NCBI RefSeq assembly: GCF_023630175.1
Contig: NZ_JALLIN010000022.1
Coordinates: 1-64,000 of the forward strand
Direction of reading: 5' to 3'
DNA length: 64,000 nucleotides
DNA from: Streptomyces cellostaticus
GTDB lineage: Bacteria; Actinomycetota; Actinomycetes; Streptomycetales; Streptomycetaceae
A program made the position numbers and the translations under genes. A model generated the notes under the pieces. It searched no databases, was not told where the DNA came from, and worked only from the letters and a program-made list of their open reading frames with translations. This document shows, piece by piece, positions 1 through 10,159 of the stretch (position 1 is the first letter of the stretch; each line of letters opens with the position of its first letter).

Positions 1-365
1 TCAAGGACCAGGCCGGTGTCGATGCCGGCCGGGACCTTGACGGAGGCGGTGTGCCGCCAGGTCGCCAGCGGATCGCTCCACGCCTCCACCCGGAACGTCC
101 AGCGGCCGGTCGCGTCCGGAGTGACCTCGGCGCCCCACACGTCGCTGCCGGGGGACAGCTCCCGCATCGGCGTCCACGGGCCACGACGGCCCCTCGGATC
201 CCGCAGGACCACGTTGGCACCGACGGCGTCGTGCCCCTCCCGGAACACGGTGGCCGTGACCTGGAACGTCTCCCCGGTCACCGCCTTCGCCGGGCGCCTG
301 CCGCACTCCACGGCCGGCCGGACGTCACGTACCGGTACGCGGCCGATGGCCGGGGTCCTGCGCAT
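1..365 (-). CDS. glgE: GlgE maltosyltransferase, N-terminal part (runs off window)
   Basis: The first 121 codons of an alpha-1,4-glucan:maltose-1-phosphate maltosyltransferase, read leftwards off the window edge. The visible part is the N-terminal domain: it opens with MRRTPAIGRVPVRDVRP, followed by a beta-sandwich segment with FQVTATVFREGHD, VVLRDPRGR and a WRHTASVKVPAGID motif, as in actinobacterial GlgE. The enzyme extends alpha-glucan with maltose units from maltose-1-phosphate in the trehalose-to-glycogen route. The ATG at 363-365 has a GGAGG about 8 bases upstream. GlgX and a pseudo-HATPase lie just to the right on the other strand, which supports an alpha-glucan locus. The catalytic GH13 domain is outside the window. 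Confidence 0.85.
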   Translation of the reverse strand, partial: MRRTPAIGRVPVRDVRPAVECGRRPAKAVTGETFQVTATVFREGHDAVGANVVLRDPRGRRGPWTPMRELSPGSDVWGAEVTPDATGRWTFRVEAWSDPLATWRHTASVKVPAGIDTGLVL

Positions 366-473
366 GGTCTGTCACCTCCGCCGTGCGCGAAGCCGGGCCC
401 CGGGCCCGGCTTCGCGATCCGATGCACGTCCGGCTGCTGCCGGTTCGTGCGGAACGCCCTGTACGGTGCCAGG

Positions 474-773
474 TCATGGCCTCGGCGCCGTGGAACGCCG
501 CTCCGAAGGCGGCGCGCGCCGCGCCGCCCGGCCCGGCTGGGGCCGGCCGTCCTGCTCGCGCAGGTAGCCGGCCAGGGTCGAGCGCAGATAGCGCTCGGCC
601 GCGTCCGCTGCCTCCCGGGCGCAGCGCTTTCCCATCAGCACGCACAAGGTGTAGCCCGAGTCCTCGAAGGCTGCCCGGACCGTGCGGTCGTGGGGCGAGG
701 CGAGCATCACGCGCTCCCAGGCCCGGTAACGCCGCAACTGCCTGGCCACTTCGGCCTTGGCGGGTAGCAGCAT
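474..773 (-). CDS. DUF5133 family protein
   Basis: A small Streptomyces-specific protein of about 99 aa. It has the DUF5133 pattern: MLLPAKAEVARQLRRYRAW, then a segment ending YTLCVLMGKRCAREAADAAERYL. The function is unknown. The family is a short all-helical domain and usually has several copies per genome; a second copy lies at 58567-59004. The ATG at 771-773 fits the family start, with a GAAGAGG-like site just upstream. The reading frame stays open to 902, so a longer N-terminus (starting MSESLDRR or further up) is possible. The C-terminal tail after the domain is Pro/Arg-rich and looks unstructured. Confidence 0.7.
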   Translation of the reverse strand: MLLPAKAEVARQLRRYRAWERVMLASPHDRTVRAAFEDSGYTLCVLMGKRCAREAADAAERYLRSTLAGYLREQDGRPQPGRAARRAPPSERRSTAPRP

Positions 774-1078
774 GACCCTCTTCACCTTCCACGCTCTCGA
801 CTGGGCGCGTTCCCGACGGTCGGGTGGTGTCCGCGCAGGGGTGGGCACGGAACCGTTACGGCGATCGAGGCTTTCACTCATGGTGCACGTACAGGCACGC
901 ACCGTCCTGTTGGACGTTCAACCACTAGGGCCGTTCGGGATGCTCGTGTTGCACGAATGGCGTAGCGACCCCACTGTGGGGAGTGACTCAGAAGCGATCA
1001 CTGCTCACGCTCGGTGTCCGGGATCCCTCCCGGACGCAGTGAGAGAGCGAGAGCCTCGCCGGTGAGGAGCAAGCGACG
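774..1078. promoter_or_regulatory. Divergent intergenic region with palindrome
   Basis: This gap separates the leftward DUF5133 gene from the rightward pseudo-HATPase-glgX pair. It has a perfect palindrome, CCCCAC-T-GTGGGG (969-981). This overlaps the place where a -10 would sit if TTGCAC near 950 is a -35 element for the rightward operon. A weaker inverted repeat (GTTG...CAAC) lies near 909-921. The promoter assignment is inference from spacing only. No gene is seen in the gap. Confidence 0.35.
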
Positions 1079-1587
1079 ATGAAGACCGCAGTGCCCTGCT
1101 ACTACCACATAGATGTGGAAGTCAGCCCGGAACGGGTGGGACAGGTCAGCCGCATCCTGGGCGCCCACCTCCGCTACTGGGACCTCGACAACCTCGTGGC
1201 CCCCGTCCGCCGCGGCGCCGAACTGCTGCTGCGGGCGATCGAACGGCACGCCACGGACAAGACCATGTCGATCGAGATGTGGTGGAACGGCCAGCATCTG
1301 ATCACGGCGGTCGGCGGCGGCGACCGCGACCTGCGCCCGGACCAGGACCTGCGGGCCTGCCTGGCGGACATCGCCGCCATGAGCGACGGATGGGGCTGCT
1401 GCGCCGCGGAGACCGGAAGCGTGATCATCTGGTTCTCGCAGCGCGCCCGCACCGGCGAACGCGTCCCGCTGGTCCCGACCGCTCCGGCGCCGAGCCTCAC
1501 CGAGGGCCTGCAGGTGCCGCGCGAGCTGCGGGTGGCCGCGCTCGCCGCGCCGGCGGCCGCCCCGGACGGCCTCCTGGAGGGTGCCCG

Positions 1588-1591
<4 letters not shown>
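1079..1591 (+). CDS. Degenerate HATPase-fold protein coupled to glgX
   Basis: A 170-aa protein. Its layout follows the short anti-sigma-type HATPase proteins of Streptomyces: a helix matching the usual 'LRxWxLDxLVxxxxLxxxELxxNAxRH' region (here ILGAHLRYWDLDNLVAPVRR), then beta strands, and a closing segment ending in DGWGCCAAETGSVIIWFS, like 'DxWGxxxTxxGKxVWF'. The ATP-site landmarks are changed: the N-box reads AELLLRAIERH with no Asn, and no DxGxG glycine box is present. It therefore probably does not bind ATP in the usual way. Its TGA overlaps the GTG of glgX, so the two are translationally coupled. A role in controlling glycogen debranching is inferred from position only. Confidence 0.6.
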
Positions 1592-3777
<2,186 letters not shown>

Positions 3778-3780
3778 AAC

Positions 3781-3895
3781 CCCGGCCGTCGGCCCCCCCC
3801 CCCCCCCCGCCGGGCGCCCCGCCGGGCGGGCCGGCCCCCCCCCCGGGCGGCCGCCCCCCCCCCCGGCGGGCCGCCCCCACGGCCGGGGCGGCCGG
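3781..3895. repeat. Extreme C-tract low-complexity spacer
   Basis: The gap between the converging glgX and VOC genes is almost pure G+C. It holds three uninterrupted C runs: 16 bases (3793-3808), 10 bases (3835-3844) and 11 bases (3854-3864), separated by GCCGGGCG-like blocks. The opposite strand therefore carries long G runs that could form quadruplex structure. It may help stop transcription from both sides. The exact run lengths are the sort of thing sequencers miscount. Confidence 0.8.
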
Positions 3896-4705
3896 TCAGC
3901 GCGCGCTGCGCGAGGTCACCGTGAACTGGGCGCCGTCCGGGTCGCGCAGGATCGCCTCCTGCTCGTCCTCGCTCAGCACACTGCCGCCGTGCTTCTCGGC
4001 GGTGCGGGCACAGCCCGGCACGTCGTCCACCGCGAAGTGGATCTGCCAGTGCGGCCGCACGGACGGGTCCGGGGCCGCCTCGACCGCGCCCGAGTCGATG
4101 CGCGCCACCACGTCGCCCCGGCTGCGCAGCACCACCTCACCGCCCTCGTACTGGACCTCGCAGCAGCCCGGTTTGCCGGACGCCCAGCCGAGGATCTCGC
4201 CGTAGAAGATCGCCGAGTCGAAGGCGTTGCGGGTGTGCAGCCGGATGAAGGTCGGGGCCGCCCGGCGCCAGGCCTCCCAGTTGCCGACCAGTTCGCCCTG
4301 CCAGATGCCGAAGGTCGCCCCGTCCCGGTCGGCGAGCAGCGCCGCCCGGCCCGGCGGGAAGGACAGCGGTCCGACCGCCGCCGTACCGCCGCGCTCCCGG
4401 GCCCGGGCCACGGCCTCGTCGGCGTCCGGCACCGCGAAGTACGGAGTCCAGGCCACCGCCATCTGCCACATCGAGGCGACCGCGGCGATACCGGCCACCG
4501 GCACGCCGTTGGCCAGGGCGATGCGGAAGTGCTCGCCGAGTTTGGCGCCGCGCCACCGCCAGCCCAGCAGGGCCGAGTAGAACTCCTGGGTCGCGCCCAG
4601 ATCGCGGCTGGTCAGGCTCACCCAGCACGGGGCGCCGAAGACGGAGTGCGTCGAGAGGGGCTCGCGCGTCCTCGTCCCACCACCGGCAGGCTTGTCATCG
4701 TTCAT
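3896..4705 (-). CDS. VOC (glyoxalase/bleomycin-resistance) family protein, two domains
   Basis: A 269-aa cytoplasmic protein made of two VOC modules. The first (about residues 25-140) begins APCWVSLTSRDLGATQEFYSALLGW. The second (about 150-265) begins FIRLHTRNAFDSAIFYGEILGW and ends DPDGAQFTVT. Tandem VOC domains of this kind are common in Streptomyces and are often annotated as glyoxalases or hydroxylases, but the substrate cannot be read from sequence. The ATG at 4703-4705 (MNDDKPAGGG) fits a weak AGGA 9 bases upstream. The frame is open to 4840, but the extra residues are low-complexity and unlike the family. Confidence 0.8.
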   Translation of the reverse strand: MNDDKPAGGGTRTREPLSTHSVFGAPCWVSLTSRDLGATQEFYSALLGWRWRGAKLGEHFRIALANGVPVAGIAAVASMWQMAVAWTPYFAVPDADEAVARARERGGTAAVGPLSFPPGRAALLADRDGATFGIWQGELVGNWEAWRRAAPTFIRLHTRNAFDSAIFYGEILGWASGKPGCCEVQYEGGEVVLRSRGDVVARIDSGAVEAAPDPSVRPHWQIHFAVDDVPGCARTAEKHGGSVLSEDEQEAILRDPDGAQFTVTSRSAR

Positions 4706-4909
4706 GGCTGTCGCGTCCTGAGTCTCGGGGCCCGGCGGCCACCGCTCACGCACCAGTGTCCAACCGGAAGGGCCTGATCTGCTCGTCGAGTACCCCGGTG
4801 ACGATCGCCCGGGCGGGTGACACCGGGAGCCGTGGCGCACGGCGGCACGGACCGGATCGGCGGGCCGGGGGCGGGGCCCACCCGGGTGCCGTGGGCGGGG
4901 GACCGGGAC

Positions 4910-5701
4910 TCAGCCCGCCTCCGAGAGCAGCTCCTCCCGCAGCCGGTCGAAGCAGCCGCTCAGCAGACGTGAGACGTGCATCTGCGAGATGCCCAGTTGC
5001 TCGGCGATCCGGCTCTGCGTCATCCCGCCGAAGAATCGCAGGTAGAGGATGGTGCGCTCACGCTCGGGCAGCGCCGCCAGGCACGGTTTGACCGCGGCCC
5101 GGTCGATGACCAGGTCGAATCCCGGGTCCGGGGAGCCCAGGGAGTCCCCGAGCGCGTACCCCTCCGCGCCGGCCACCTCGGCGTCCAGGGACAGCGCGGT
5201 GAAGCACTCCAGCGCCTCCATGCCGGTGCGCACCTCGTCCTCGCTCAGCCGTGTGTGCGCGGCGATGTCGGCGACCGTGGGCGTGCGGCCGGGCGTGGTG
5301 TGGGCCAGCTCCTTGAGGGCGGCGCGCACCCGGTTGCGCAGGTCCTGCACCCGGCGCGGCACGTGCAGGGTCCACATGTGGTCGCGGAAATGGCGCTTGA
5401 TCTCGCCGGTGATGGTGGGCACCGCGTACGCCTCGAAGGCCCGGCCCCGGGCCGGGTCGTAGTGGTCCACGGCCTTGACCAGGCCGAGCGCGGCCACCTG
5501 GTAGAGGTCCTCGAGCGACTCCCCGCGACCGCGGAACCGTACGGCGATCCGCTCGGCCATGGGGAGCCAGAGCCGGACCAGTTCGTCCCGGAGCGCCTGC
5601 CGCTCGGGACCTTCGGGCAGGCCCGCGAGCCGCAGGAAGGACTCGCCCGTGTCCGGGGCGTCGTCGTGGGGGTGGGGCCTGGTGCTGGCGGTGACAGGCA
5701 T
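4910..5701 (-). CDS. SigB/SigF-class RNA polymerase sigma factor
   Basis: A 263-aa sigma-70 factor of the SigB/SigF/SigG subfamily, which drives stress or sporulation genes and is normally held by an RsbW-type anti-sigma factor. Region 2 reads LWLPMAERIAVRFRGRGESLEDLYQ and AFEAYAVPTITGEIKRHFRD. Region 3 has RTPTVADIAAHTRLSEDEV. Region 4 has LPERERTILYLRFFGGMTQSRIAEQLGISQMHVSRLL. The ATG at 5701 (MPVTAS) has GAGAGGTG about 7 bases upstream; a GTG at 5710 is less well placed. No anti-sigma gene is adjacent, although an RsbW-like protein lies at 52664-53116. Which Sig paralogue it is cannot be settled here. Confidence 0.93.
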   Translation of the reverse strand: MPVTASTRPHPHDDAPDTGESFLRLAGLPEGPERQALRDELVRLWLPMAERIAVRFRGRGESLEDLYQVAALGLVKAVDHYDPARGRAFEAYAVPTITGEIKRHFRDHMWTLHVPRRVQDLRNRVRAALKELAHTTPGRTPTVADIAAHTRLSEDEVRTGMEALECFTALSLDAEVAGAEGYALGDSLGSPDPGFDLVIDRAAVKPCLAALPERERTILYLRFFGGMTQSRIAEQLGISQMHVSRLLSGCFDRLREELLSEAG

Positions 5702-5838
5702 CGTGCGCACCTCTCTCGGCAGGTGCTGGGTCGACCGACACCGTGGGGGGTGCGCGCGGATGCCTCAGGAAACACCGGGGCGCCCGGCCGGCGCCGGCTC
5801 CCACGGACGTGCCTCCTGTCCGAAGCACTCAAATCTAT

Positions 5839-5864
5839 CTTCCCTCCCCTGGGCATAAACAAAC
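5839..5864 (-). promoter_or_regulatory. Candidate SigB-type promoter for the sigma gene
   Basis: On the minus strand, GTTT (5861-5864), a 16-base spacer and GGGAAG (5839-5844) approximate the SigB-class pattern GNTT-N14-16-GGGTAT. They lie in an unusually AT-rich patch upstream of the sigma factor gene, about 130 bases from its ATG. Autoregulation would fit this class. The -10 matches only 4 of 6 positions, so the call is tentative. Confidence 0.35.
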
Positions 5865-6107
5865 AAAACGGTCCATTCGGGTCATGCGTGGAATGTTTCC
5901 TTCCCCTTTCCTGTCCGGCCAGGCCCGGCCCCCGGAGCGGCCCGCCGTGTCACCGGGTGCCCCGGCCCCCGGAGGTCCCGCGGTGAAAGTGATGTGCGGC
6001 ACGCACCCGGGTCCCGCCCGGGAGCCCGCCGGCGGGGTTTCTCCTGGGCAGCGCTTGATCGCCGAGCAAAGCGGGCGAACCCGCTGGCCACAGCGCATTC
6101 CGCTCAT

Positions 6108-6137
6108 TTGACAGTGTGCTCGGCACACAGATAGACA
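6108..6137 (+). promoter_or_regulatory. Vegetative-type promoter with internal operator-like palindrome
   Basis: A TTGACA -35 (6108-6113) and a TAGACA -10 (6132-6137), 18 bases apart, precede the gene at 6167. The spacer holds a perfect inverted repeat, GTGTGC-TCG-GCACAC (6114-6128). A repressor bound there would block RNA polymerase. The predicted transcript start leaves a leader of only about 25 bases before the GTG. The regulator is not identified. Confidence 0.6.
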
Positions 6138-6166
6138 GCAGCTCTCGATAGGTGGAGAGGGGCATT

Positions 6167-6691
6167 GTGTACGAGCCGAACGTGGTCGGGGACTGGCAGG
6201 AGTACGACGAGCACGCCGGCCTGCGGATCCGCGTCCACCGCCTGGAAGCGGCCGAACCGCCGCGCGGACGCGACGACGCCGCCGCGGGTCTGACGTACTT
6301 CAGTGTCCGGGTGACGATCGAGAACCGCGGCTCACGGCACTACGGTGTCCACCTCGAGGACGGCCAGCTCGACATCCGGGTCGGCCCGGACGGGGAAGGC
6401 GCCTTCATCGACTGGCGCAACTCCCAGTTCATCGAGGGCTTCGACGTCTACCCGCTGCGCCGGGCCACCGCCGTCCTCTACGCGGCCGGCCCCGAGGCCT
6501 CCCTGACGCACGTGGACGTCCAGGTCCAGCTCCGGGTGGACGACGAGTGGACCGACCGGCGGCTGTGGGCGGGCGGCATCGGCCTGCTGGAGGCCGCCGC
6601 GCCCGCCGCCCCGGCGGCCGGCGCGCAGAGCAGCCTGGCCCACCAGGTGAGCGCCTTCCTCAAGGAGCAGACGGAGCCGGGCGGCGCCTGA
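6167..6691 (+). CDS. Conserved Streptomyces protein, predicted beta-sandwich
   Basis: A 174-aa protein I cannot assign to a named family. It starts VYEPNVVGDWQEYDEH. It contains alternating beta-strand-like stretches such as LTYFSVRVTIENRGSRHYGVHLEDGQLDIRV and a late WAGGIGLL, then an Ala-rich linker and a short amphipathic tail (AHQVSAFLKEQTE). The pattern 'V.V.IENRG....GV.L....' resembles the immunoglobulin-like DUF4352 fold, which is inference. There is no signal peptide or membrane segment, so it is probably cytoplasmic. The GTG at 6167 is chosen because GGAGAGG lies 6 bases upstream; an in-frame GTG at 6152 has no such site. A strong promoter with an operator-like palindrome lies just upstream. 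Confidence 0.7.
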   Translation: MYEPNVVGDWQEYDEHAGLRIRVHRLEAAEPPRGRDDAAAGLTYFSVRVTIENRGSRHYGVHLEDGQLDIRVGPDGEGAFIDWRNSQFIEGFDVYPLRRATAVLYAAGPEASLTHVDVQVQLRVDDEWTDRRLWAGGIGLLEAAAPAAPAAGAQSSLAHQVSAFLKEQTEPGGA

Positions 6692-6697
6692 GGCCGG

Positions 6698-7633
6698 TCA
6701 GTGCGGGATGCCGTCGATGATCTCCCGCGCCCCCTGCCGCAGCAGCGACACCGCGACCGACGTGCCGAGCGTGGCCGCGTCCAGCCGGCCCGCCCATTCG
6801 TGGGCGTTCAGCCTGGTCTTGCCGTTCGGGGTGAACACGCAGGCGCGCAAGGAGAGTTCGCCGCCTCGGTCCACGCGCGCGCAACCGGCGATCGGGCTGT
6901 TGCAGTGGCCCTGCAGCACGTGCAGGAACATCCGCTCGGCCGTGGCCTCCCGGTGCGTGTCCGGATGGCCGAGACCACTGACCGCGTCGATCAGCTCGGT
7001 GTCGTCCTCCCGGCACTGCAGGGCGAGGATGCCCGCACCGATCGGCGGCATCATCGTCTCCGTGGACAGCACCTCGCTGATCACGTCCTCGCGGCCGATC
7101 CGCTCCAGACCGGACACCGCGAGCAGCAGCGCGTCCGCGTCGCCGGCGGCCAGTTTGGCCAGTCGGCGGTTGGCGTTGCCGCGGAACGGCACGCAGTCCA
7201 GGTGCGGGTGCGAGGCGGCGAGCTGGGCCACCCGGCGCACCGCCGAGGTGCCGATCCGGGTGCCCGCGGGCAGCTCGTCGAGGGTGAGTCCGCCCGGGTG
7301 GACCAGCGCGTCCCGCACGTCGTCCCGCTTCAGGAACGCGGCGAACACCGTGCCGGCGGGCAGCGGCCGGTCCGCGGGCACGTCCTTGACGCAGTGCACC
7401 GCGAGGTCCGCCCGCCCGGCCAGCAGGGCCGCGTCCACCTCCTTGGTGAACGCGCCCTTGCCCTCGACCTGGGACAGGTCGCCCAGCCACTTGTCCCCGG
7501 TGGTCTTCACGGGGACGACCTCGGTGCGCACTCCCGGATGCAGTGCGCCCAGCTCGGCGCGCACACGCTCGACCTGGGCGAGGGCCATCGGCGAGTCGCG
7601 GGAGACGATACGGATCAACTCGGGCACGGGCAT
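6698..7633 (-). CDS. hemC: Hydroxymethylbilane synthase (porphobilinogen deaminase)
   Basis: A 311-aa enzyme that joins four porphobilinogen units into hydroxymethylbilane in tetrapyrrole biosynthesis. It begins PELIRIVSRDSPMALAQVERVRAEL, keeps the KTTGDKW and HCVKDVPAD motifs (catalytic Asp region), GTSAVRR, and the dipyrromethane-cofactor loop as GHCNSPIAGCAR, where the first Cys aligns with the usual attachment Cys. No other haem genes are nearby, so this looks like a stand-alone, possibly second, hemC. The ATG at 7633 has AGGGTG 8 bases upstream; a GTG at 7642 is an alternative. The cofactor loop departs from the common GGCQVPIG form, which may mark a paralogue. Confidence 0.92.
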   Translation of the reverse strand: MPVPELIRIVSRDSPMALAQVERVRAELGALHPGVRTEVVPVKTTGDKWLGDLSQVEGKGAFTKEVDAALLAGRADLAVHCVKDVPADRPLPAGTVFAAFLKRDDVRDALVHPGGLTLDELPAGTRIGTSAVRRVAQLAASHPHLDCVPFRGNANRRLAKLAAGDADALLLAVSGLERIGREDVISEVLSTETMMPPIGAGILALQCREDDTELIDAVSGLGHPDTHREATAERMFLHVLQGHCNSPIAGCARVDRGGELSLRACVFTPNGKTRLNAHEWAGRLDAATLGTSVAVSLLRQGAREIIDGIPH

Positions 7634-8029
7634 GGTGGACACCCTAGACCCTCACGGGCCTCCCCTCGCACGCTTCCCCGGCCAGGGGCGGGCCGGCGGC
7701 GGTGGCCGGGAGGCGTCGGGCGTTCGGGCCGGGCGGGCCCCCGGACGGGTTGGCCGACGCCGGGTGGGAGCCGGCTCGGATGGCGGGTTCGCGGCCGGCG
7801 CGCGGAGTCTTCAACCGGGGCGACGAGTGCGGGAGTTCGGCGTCCCGCCGTGCGCACCGCCGCCGAGGGGGCGCAGCCGGCGCGCGGGTGAGGGGCCGTG
7901 GAACGGCCTTGCCCGGTGCCGTGTCAGCCGACGTGCGCCCGTGTCGAACTCCGACTGACGCGGCACCGGGGCCTGTTGCGAGGGTCCCGACCGCCCTGCG
8001 GGCGGACGACGGGCGTTTCGCCGCAGGTT
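7634..8029. other. Intergenic region, no gene seen
   Basis: These 396 bases between hemC and the ligase gene show no convincing protein. The many open frames here are Arg/Pro/Gly-rich and lack ribosome sites. The only structure I see is the long hairpin at 7912-7970, listed separately. Confidence 0.6.
7912..7970 (-). terminator. Long hairpin downstream of the DNA ligase gene
   Basis: A 16-bp stem (7912-7927 pairing with 7955-7970, one G-T wobble) with a 27-base loop. It sits about 60 bases past the stop of the leftward ligase gene. It is probably a factor-independent or bidirectional terminator. The large loop could also fold further. Confidence 0.55.
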
Positions 8030-9016
8030 CTAGCCGAAGTCGTCCGGCAGGTCCGCCGCCGACTCCTCGGCGGTCAGGTCGGGGCGCAGCCGCCGCCACG
8101 AGGGCTGGCGCAGCATCCCGGCCCGGGTGCGGGTGCGGTAGCTGACCTCGCCGACCAGCCGGGGCACCACCCACTGGGCGCCCGCGACGCGCGGGGCGGG
8201 GTCGAAGGGGCACCGGCTGCTCGCCGCGGCCCGCAGCAGCCCGGCCAGTTCGGTCCGCTCCGCCTCGCTCCAGCCGGTGCCCACCCCGCCGACGTAGCGC
8301 AGCCGGCCACCGGCGCGCTGGCCGACGAGCACGGCGCCGGGCAGCCCGGTCAGGTGCCCCCTGCCGGGCAGCCAGCCGCCGACGATCACGTCCTCGCTGC
8401 GCATGTTCCGGATCTTGATCCAGGAGCGGGAGCGCACTCCCGGCTCGTACACCGATTCCAGCCGCTTGCAGACCAGGCCCTCCAGGCCGTGCTCCCGGGT
8501 CGCCCGGAGGGCCTCGGCGCCGTGTCCGGTCACCGCGGCCGGCGTCGACCAGTGCGGTCCGCTCAGACCCAGCTCCGTCAGCCGCGCCCGGCGCCGCGTG
8601 TAGGGGAACCGGACCAGGGGCCGGGCCAGGTACGGGACGTCGAACAGCACCAGGTGGACCGGCACCCGGGCGGCGCGGCGGGCCGCCCGGGCGGGGGCGT
8701 GCGCGAGACCCATCCGGCTCTGCAGCAACTGGAAGTCGGCACGGCCCAGTTCGTCCAGGGCCAGCACCTCGCCGTCCAGGACGGCCGGTGTGGCGCCCAG
8801 GGCGGCGCCGAGCGGGCGGAGTTCGGGGTAGGCGCCGGTGATGTCCTCGCCGGAGCGGGCGCGCAGCAGGACGCTGCCGTCGCCGGGCAGATAGGCCATC
8901 ACCCGCTGGCCGTCCTGCTTGGTCTCGTACGCCCACCGCGCGTCCTGTGCGGCGGGCGGCAGGGTGCCGGGGGTGGCGAGCATGGGCGCGACGAGGGGCA
9001 GGGTGGGGGTGTTCAC
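8030..9016 (-). CDS. ATP-dependent DNA ligase (LigC/LigD ligase-type)
   Basis: A 328-aa nucleotidyltransferase ligase. Motif I is ETKQDGQR, with the adenylated Lys in KxDG. Motif III lies in HLVLFDVPYL, motif IV in EGLVCKRLE and motif V in SWIKIRNM. An OB-fold domain (about residues 210-315) ends RLVGEVSYRTRTRAGMLRQPSW. Stand-alone actinobacterial ligases of this type act in DNA repair, often beside Ku and LigD, but neither is nearby here. The start is uncertain: the GTG at 9016 (VNTPTLPLVAPMLATPG) matches the family start but has no clear ribosome site. The frame is open to 9310. Confidence 0.85.
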   Translation of the reverse strand: MNTPTLPLVAPMLATPGTLPPAAQDARWAYETKQDGQRVMAYLPGDGSVLLRARSGEDITGAYPELRPLGAALGATPAVLDGEVLALDELGRADFQLLQSRMGLAHAPARAARRAARVPVHLVLFDVPYLARPLVRFPYTRRRARLTELGLSGPHWSTPAAVTGHGAEALRATREHGLEGLVCKRLESVYEPGVRSRSWIKIRNMRSEDVIVGGWLPGRGHLTGLPGAVLVGQRAGGRLRYVGGVGTGWSEAERTELAGLLRAAASSRCPFDPAPRVAGAQWVVPRLVGEVSYRTRTRAGMLRQPSWRRLRPDLTAEESAADLPDDFG

Positions 9017-9260
9017 GGCTGGAGGTGTCGACCACTCCCGCCGCCCCCACGCGCCTTTCGGCCCGTGTTCCCCCGAACGGGCCCGGGACCGGTCCGGCCG
9101 CTCCCGCCCCACTCTCGCCCGGCGGGCGGCCGGTACCGTCCCGCACCGGCGCCCCGGGCGCGGCGCCGGGCGCCCTTTTGTGCCGCCCGCCCGCCCGAAG
9201 CGGCCCGGGTCGCCGCTACTGTCGAGTAATATCCGGCGGCAGGTCACCAGAGGAGGAAAC

Positions 9261-9641
9261 GTGCCCCGGTCCGAACGCTCACCCCTGCTGCTCGCCGGCC
9301 TGCTGGCCACCGCGGGGGTCGCCCACTTCGCCGCACCCCGCCAGTTCGACCACCTCGTCCCCCGGACGCTGCCCGGCTCGCCCAGGGCCTGGACCTACGG
9401 CAGCGGGGCCGTGGAGCTGGCCCTGGCGGCCGGTGTCGCCGCGCGCCGGACGCGCCCCCTGGCGGCCAAGGCGGCCGCGGCCTTCTTCGTCGGGGTGTTC
9501 CCCGCCAACGTGAAGATGGCCGTGGACTGGCGCCACCGGCCGGCTCCCCAGCGCAACGCGGCCCTGGCCAGGCTGCCGCTCCAGGTGCCCCTCGTGCTCT
9601 GGGCGCGCGGAGTGGCCCGGAACGGGGAGGGGCGGTCGTGA
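9261..9641 (+). CDS. DoxX-like small membrane protein
   Basis: A 126-aa integral membrane protein with about four hydrophobic segments (LLLAGLLATAGVAHF, AVELALAAGVA, AAAAFFVGVFPANV, LPLQVPLVLWA). The pattern 'GxxHFxxPxxFDxLVPRxLP' is typical of DoxX/DUF417-like proteins. The GTG at 9261 has a perfect AGGAGG at 9251-9256. Its stop overlaps the GTG of the peroxiredoxin gene by four bases, so the two are co-translated. A link to oxidative stress is suggested only by that partner. Confidence 0.8.
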   Translation: MPRSERSPLLLAGLLATAGVAHFAAPRQFDHLVPRTLPGSPRAWTYGSGAVELALAAGVAARRTRPLAAKAAAAFFVGVFPANVKMAVDWRHRPAPQRNAALARLPLQVPLVLWARGVARNGEGRS

Positions 9642-10105
9642 CCGGACGTGTCGAGGTGGGCGACAAGGCGGAGGACTTCGCGCTGCCGGACGAGACCGGC
9701 ACCGTCCGCAGCCTCACCGGGCTGCTGGCCGACGGCCCGGTCGTGCTGTTCTTCTATCCCGCCGCCATGACGCCCGGCTGCACCGCCGAGGCCTGCCACT
9801 TCCGAGACCTCGCCGCCGAGTTCGCCGCCGTCGGCGCACGCCCGGTCGGGATCAGCGGCGACAGCGTGGAACGCCAGCAGGAGTTCGCCGGACGGCACAC
9901 CCTCGGCATGCCGCTGCTGTCGGACGCCGACGGCGCGGTGCGGGACCGGTTCGGGGTCAGGCGGGGCTTCACCCTCGCCCCGACCAAGCGGGTCACGTTC
10001 GTGATCGGCCAGGACCGCACGGTCCTGGAGGTGGTGCTCAGCGAACTGCGCATGAACACCCACGCCGACCGCGCCCTGGCCGTGCTGCGCGCCCCCCGGG
10101 ACTGA
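9638..10105 (+). CDS. bcp: Peroxiredoxin, BCP/PrxQ type
   Basis: A 155-aa thioredoxin-fold peroxidase that reduces peroxides with thiol electrons in the cytoplasm. The peroxidatic site is TPGCTAEAC, with the resolving Cys five residues on, the arrangement of atypical 2-Cys BCP enzymes. The N-terminus VGDKAEDFALPDETG and the FFYPAAMTPGC strand-loop are standard. The GTG at 9638 overlaps the stop of the DoxX-like gene (GTGA), so expression depends on that gene. The length is normal for the family. Confidence 0.9.
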   Translation: MTGRVEVGDKAEDFALPDETGTVRSLTGLLADGPVVLFFYPAAMTPGCTAEACHFRDLAAEFAAVGARPVGISGDSVERQQEFAGRHTLGMPLLSDADGAVRDRFGVRRGFTLAPTKRVTFVIGQDRTVLEVVLSELRMNTHADRALAVLRAPRD

Positions 10106-10159
10106 TCCGGTCCGCCGCCGCGCTTGATGGACCGCGGTAATCGGATCATCCTGGGGCAT

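Noticed and set aside
5887..5903. GGAA-TGT-TTCC as an operator for the sigma factor gene
   Set aside because: The arms are only four bases long, and such a match is expected by chance in this AT-rich patch.
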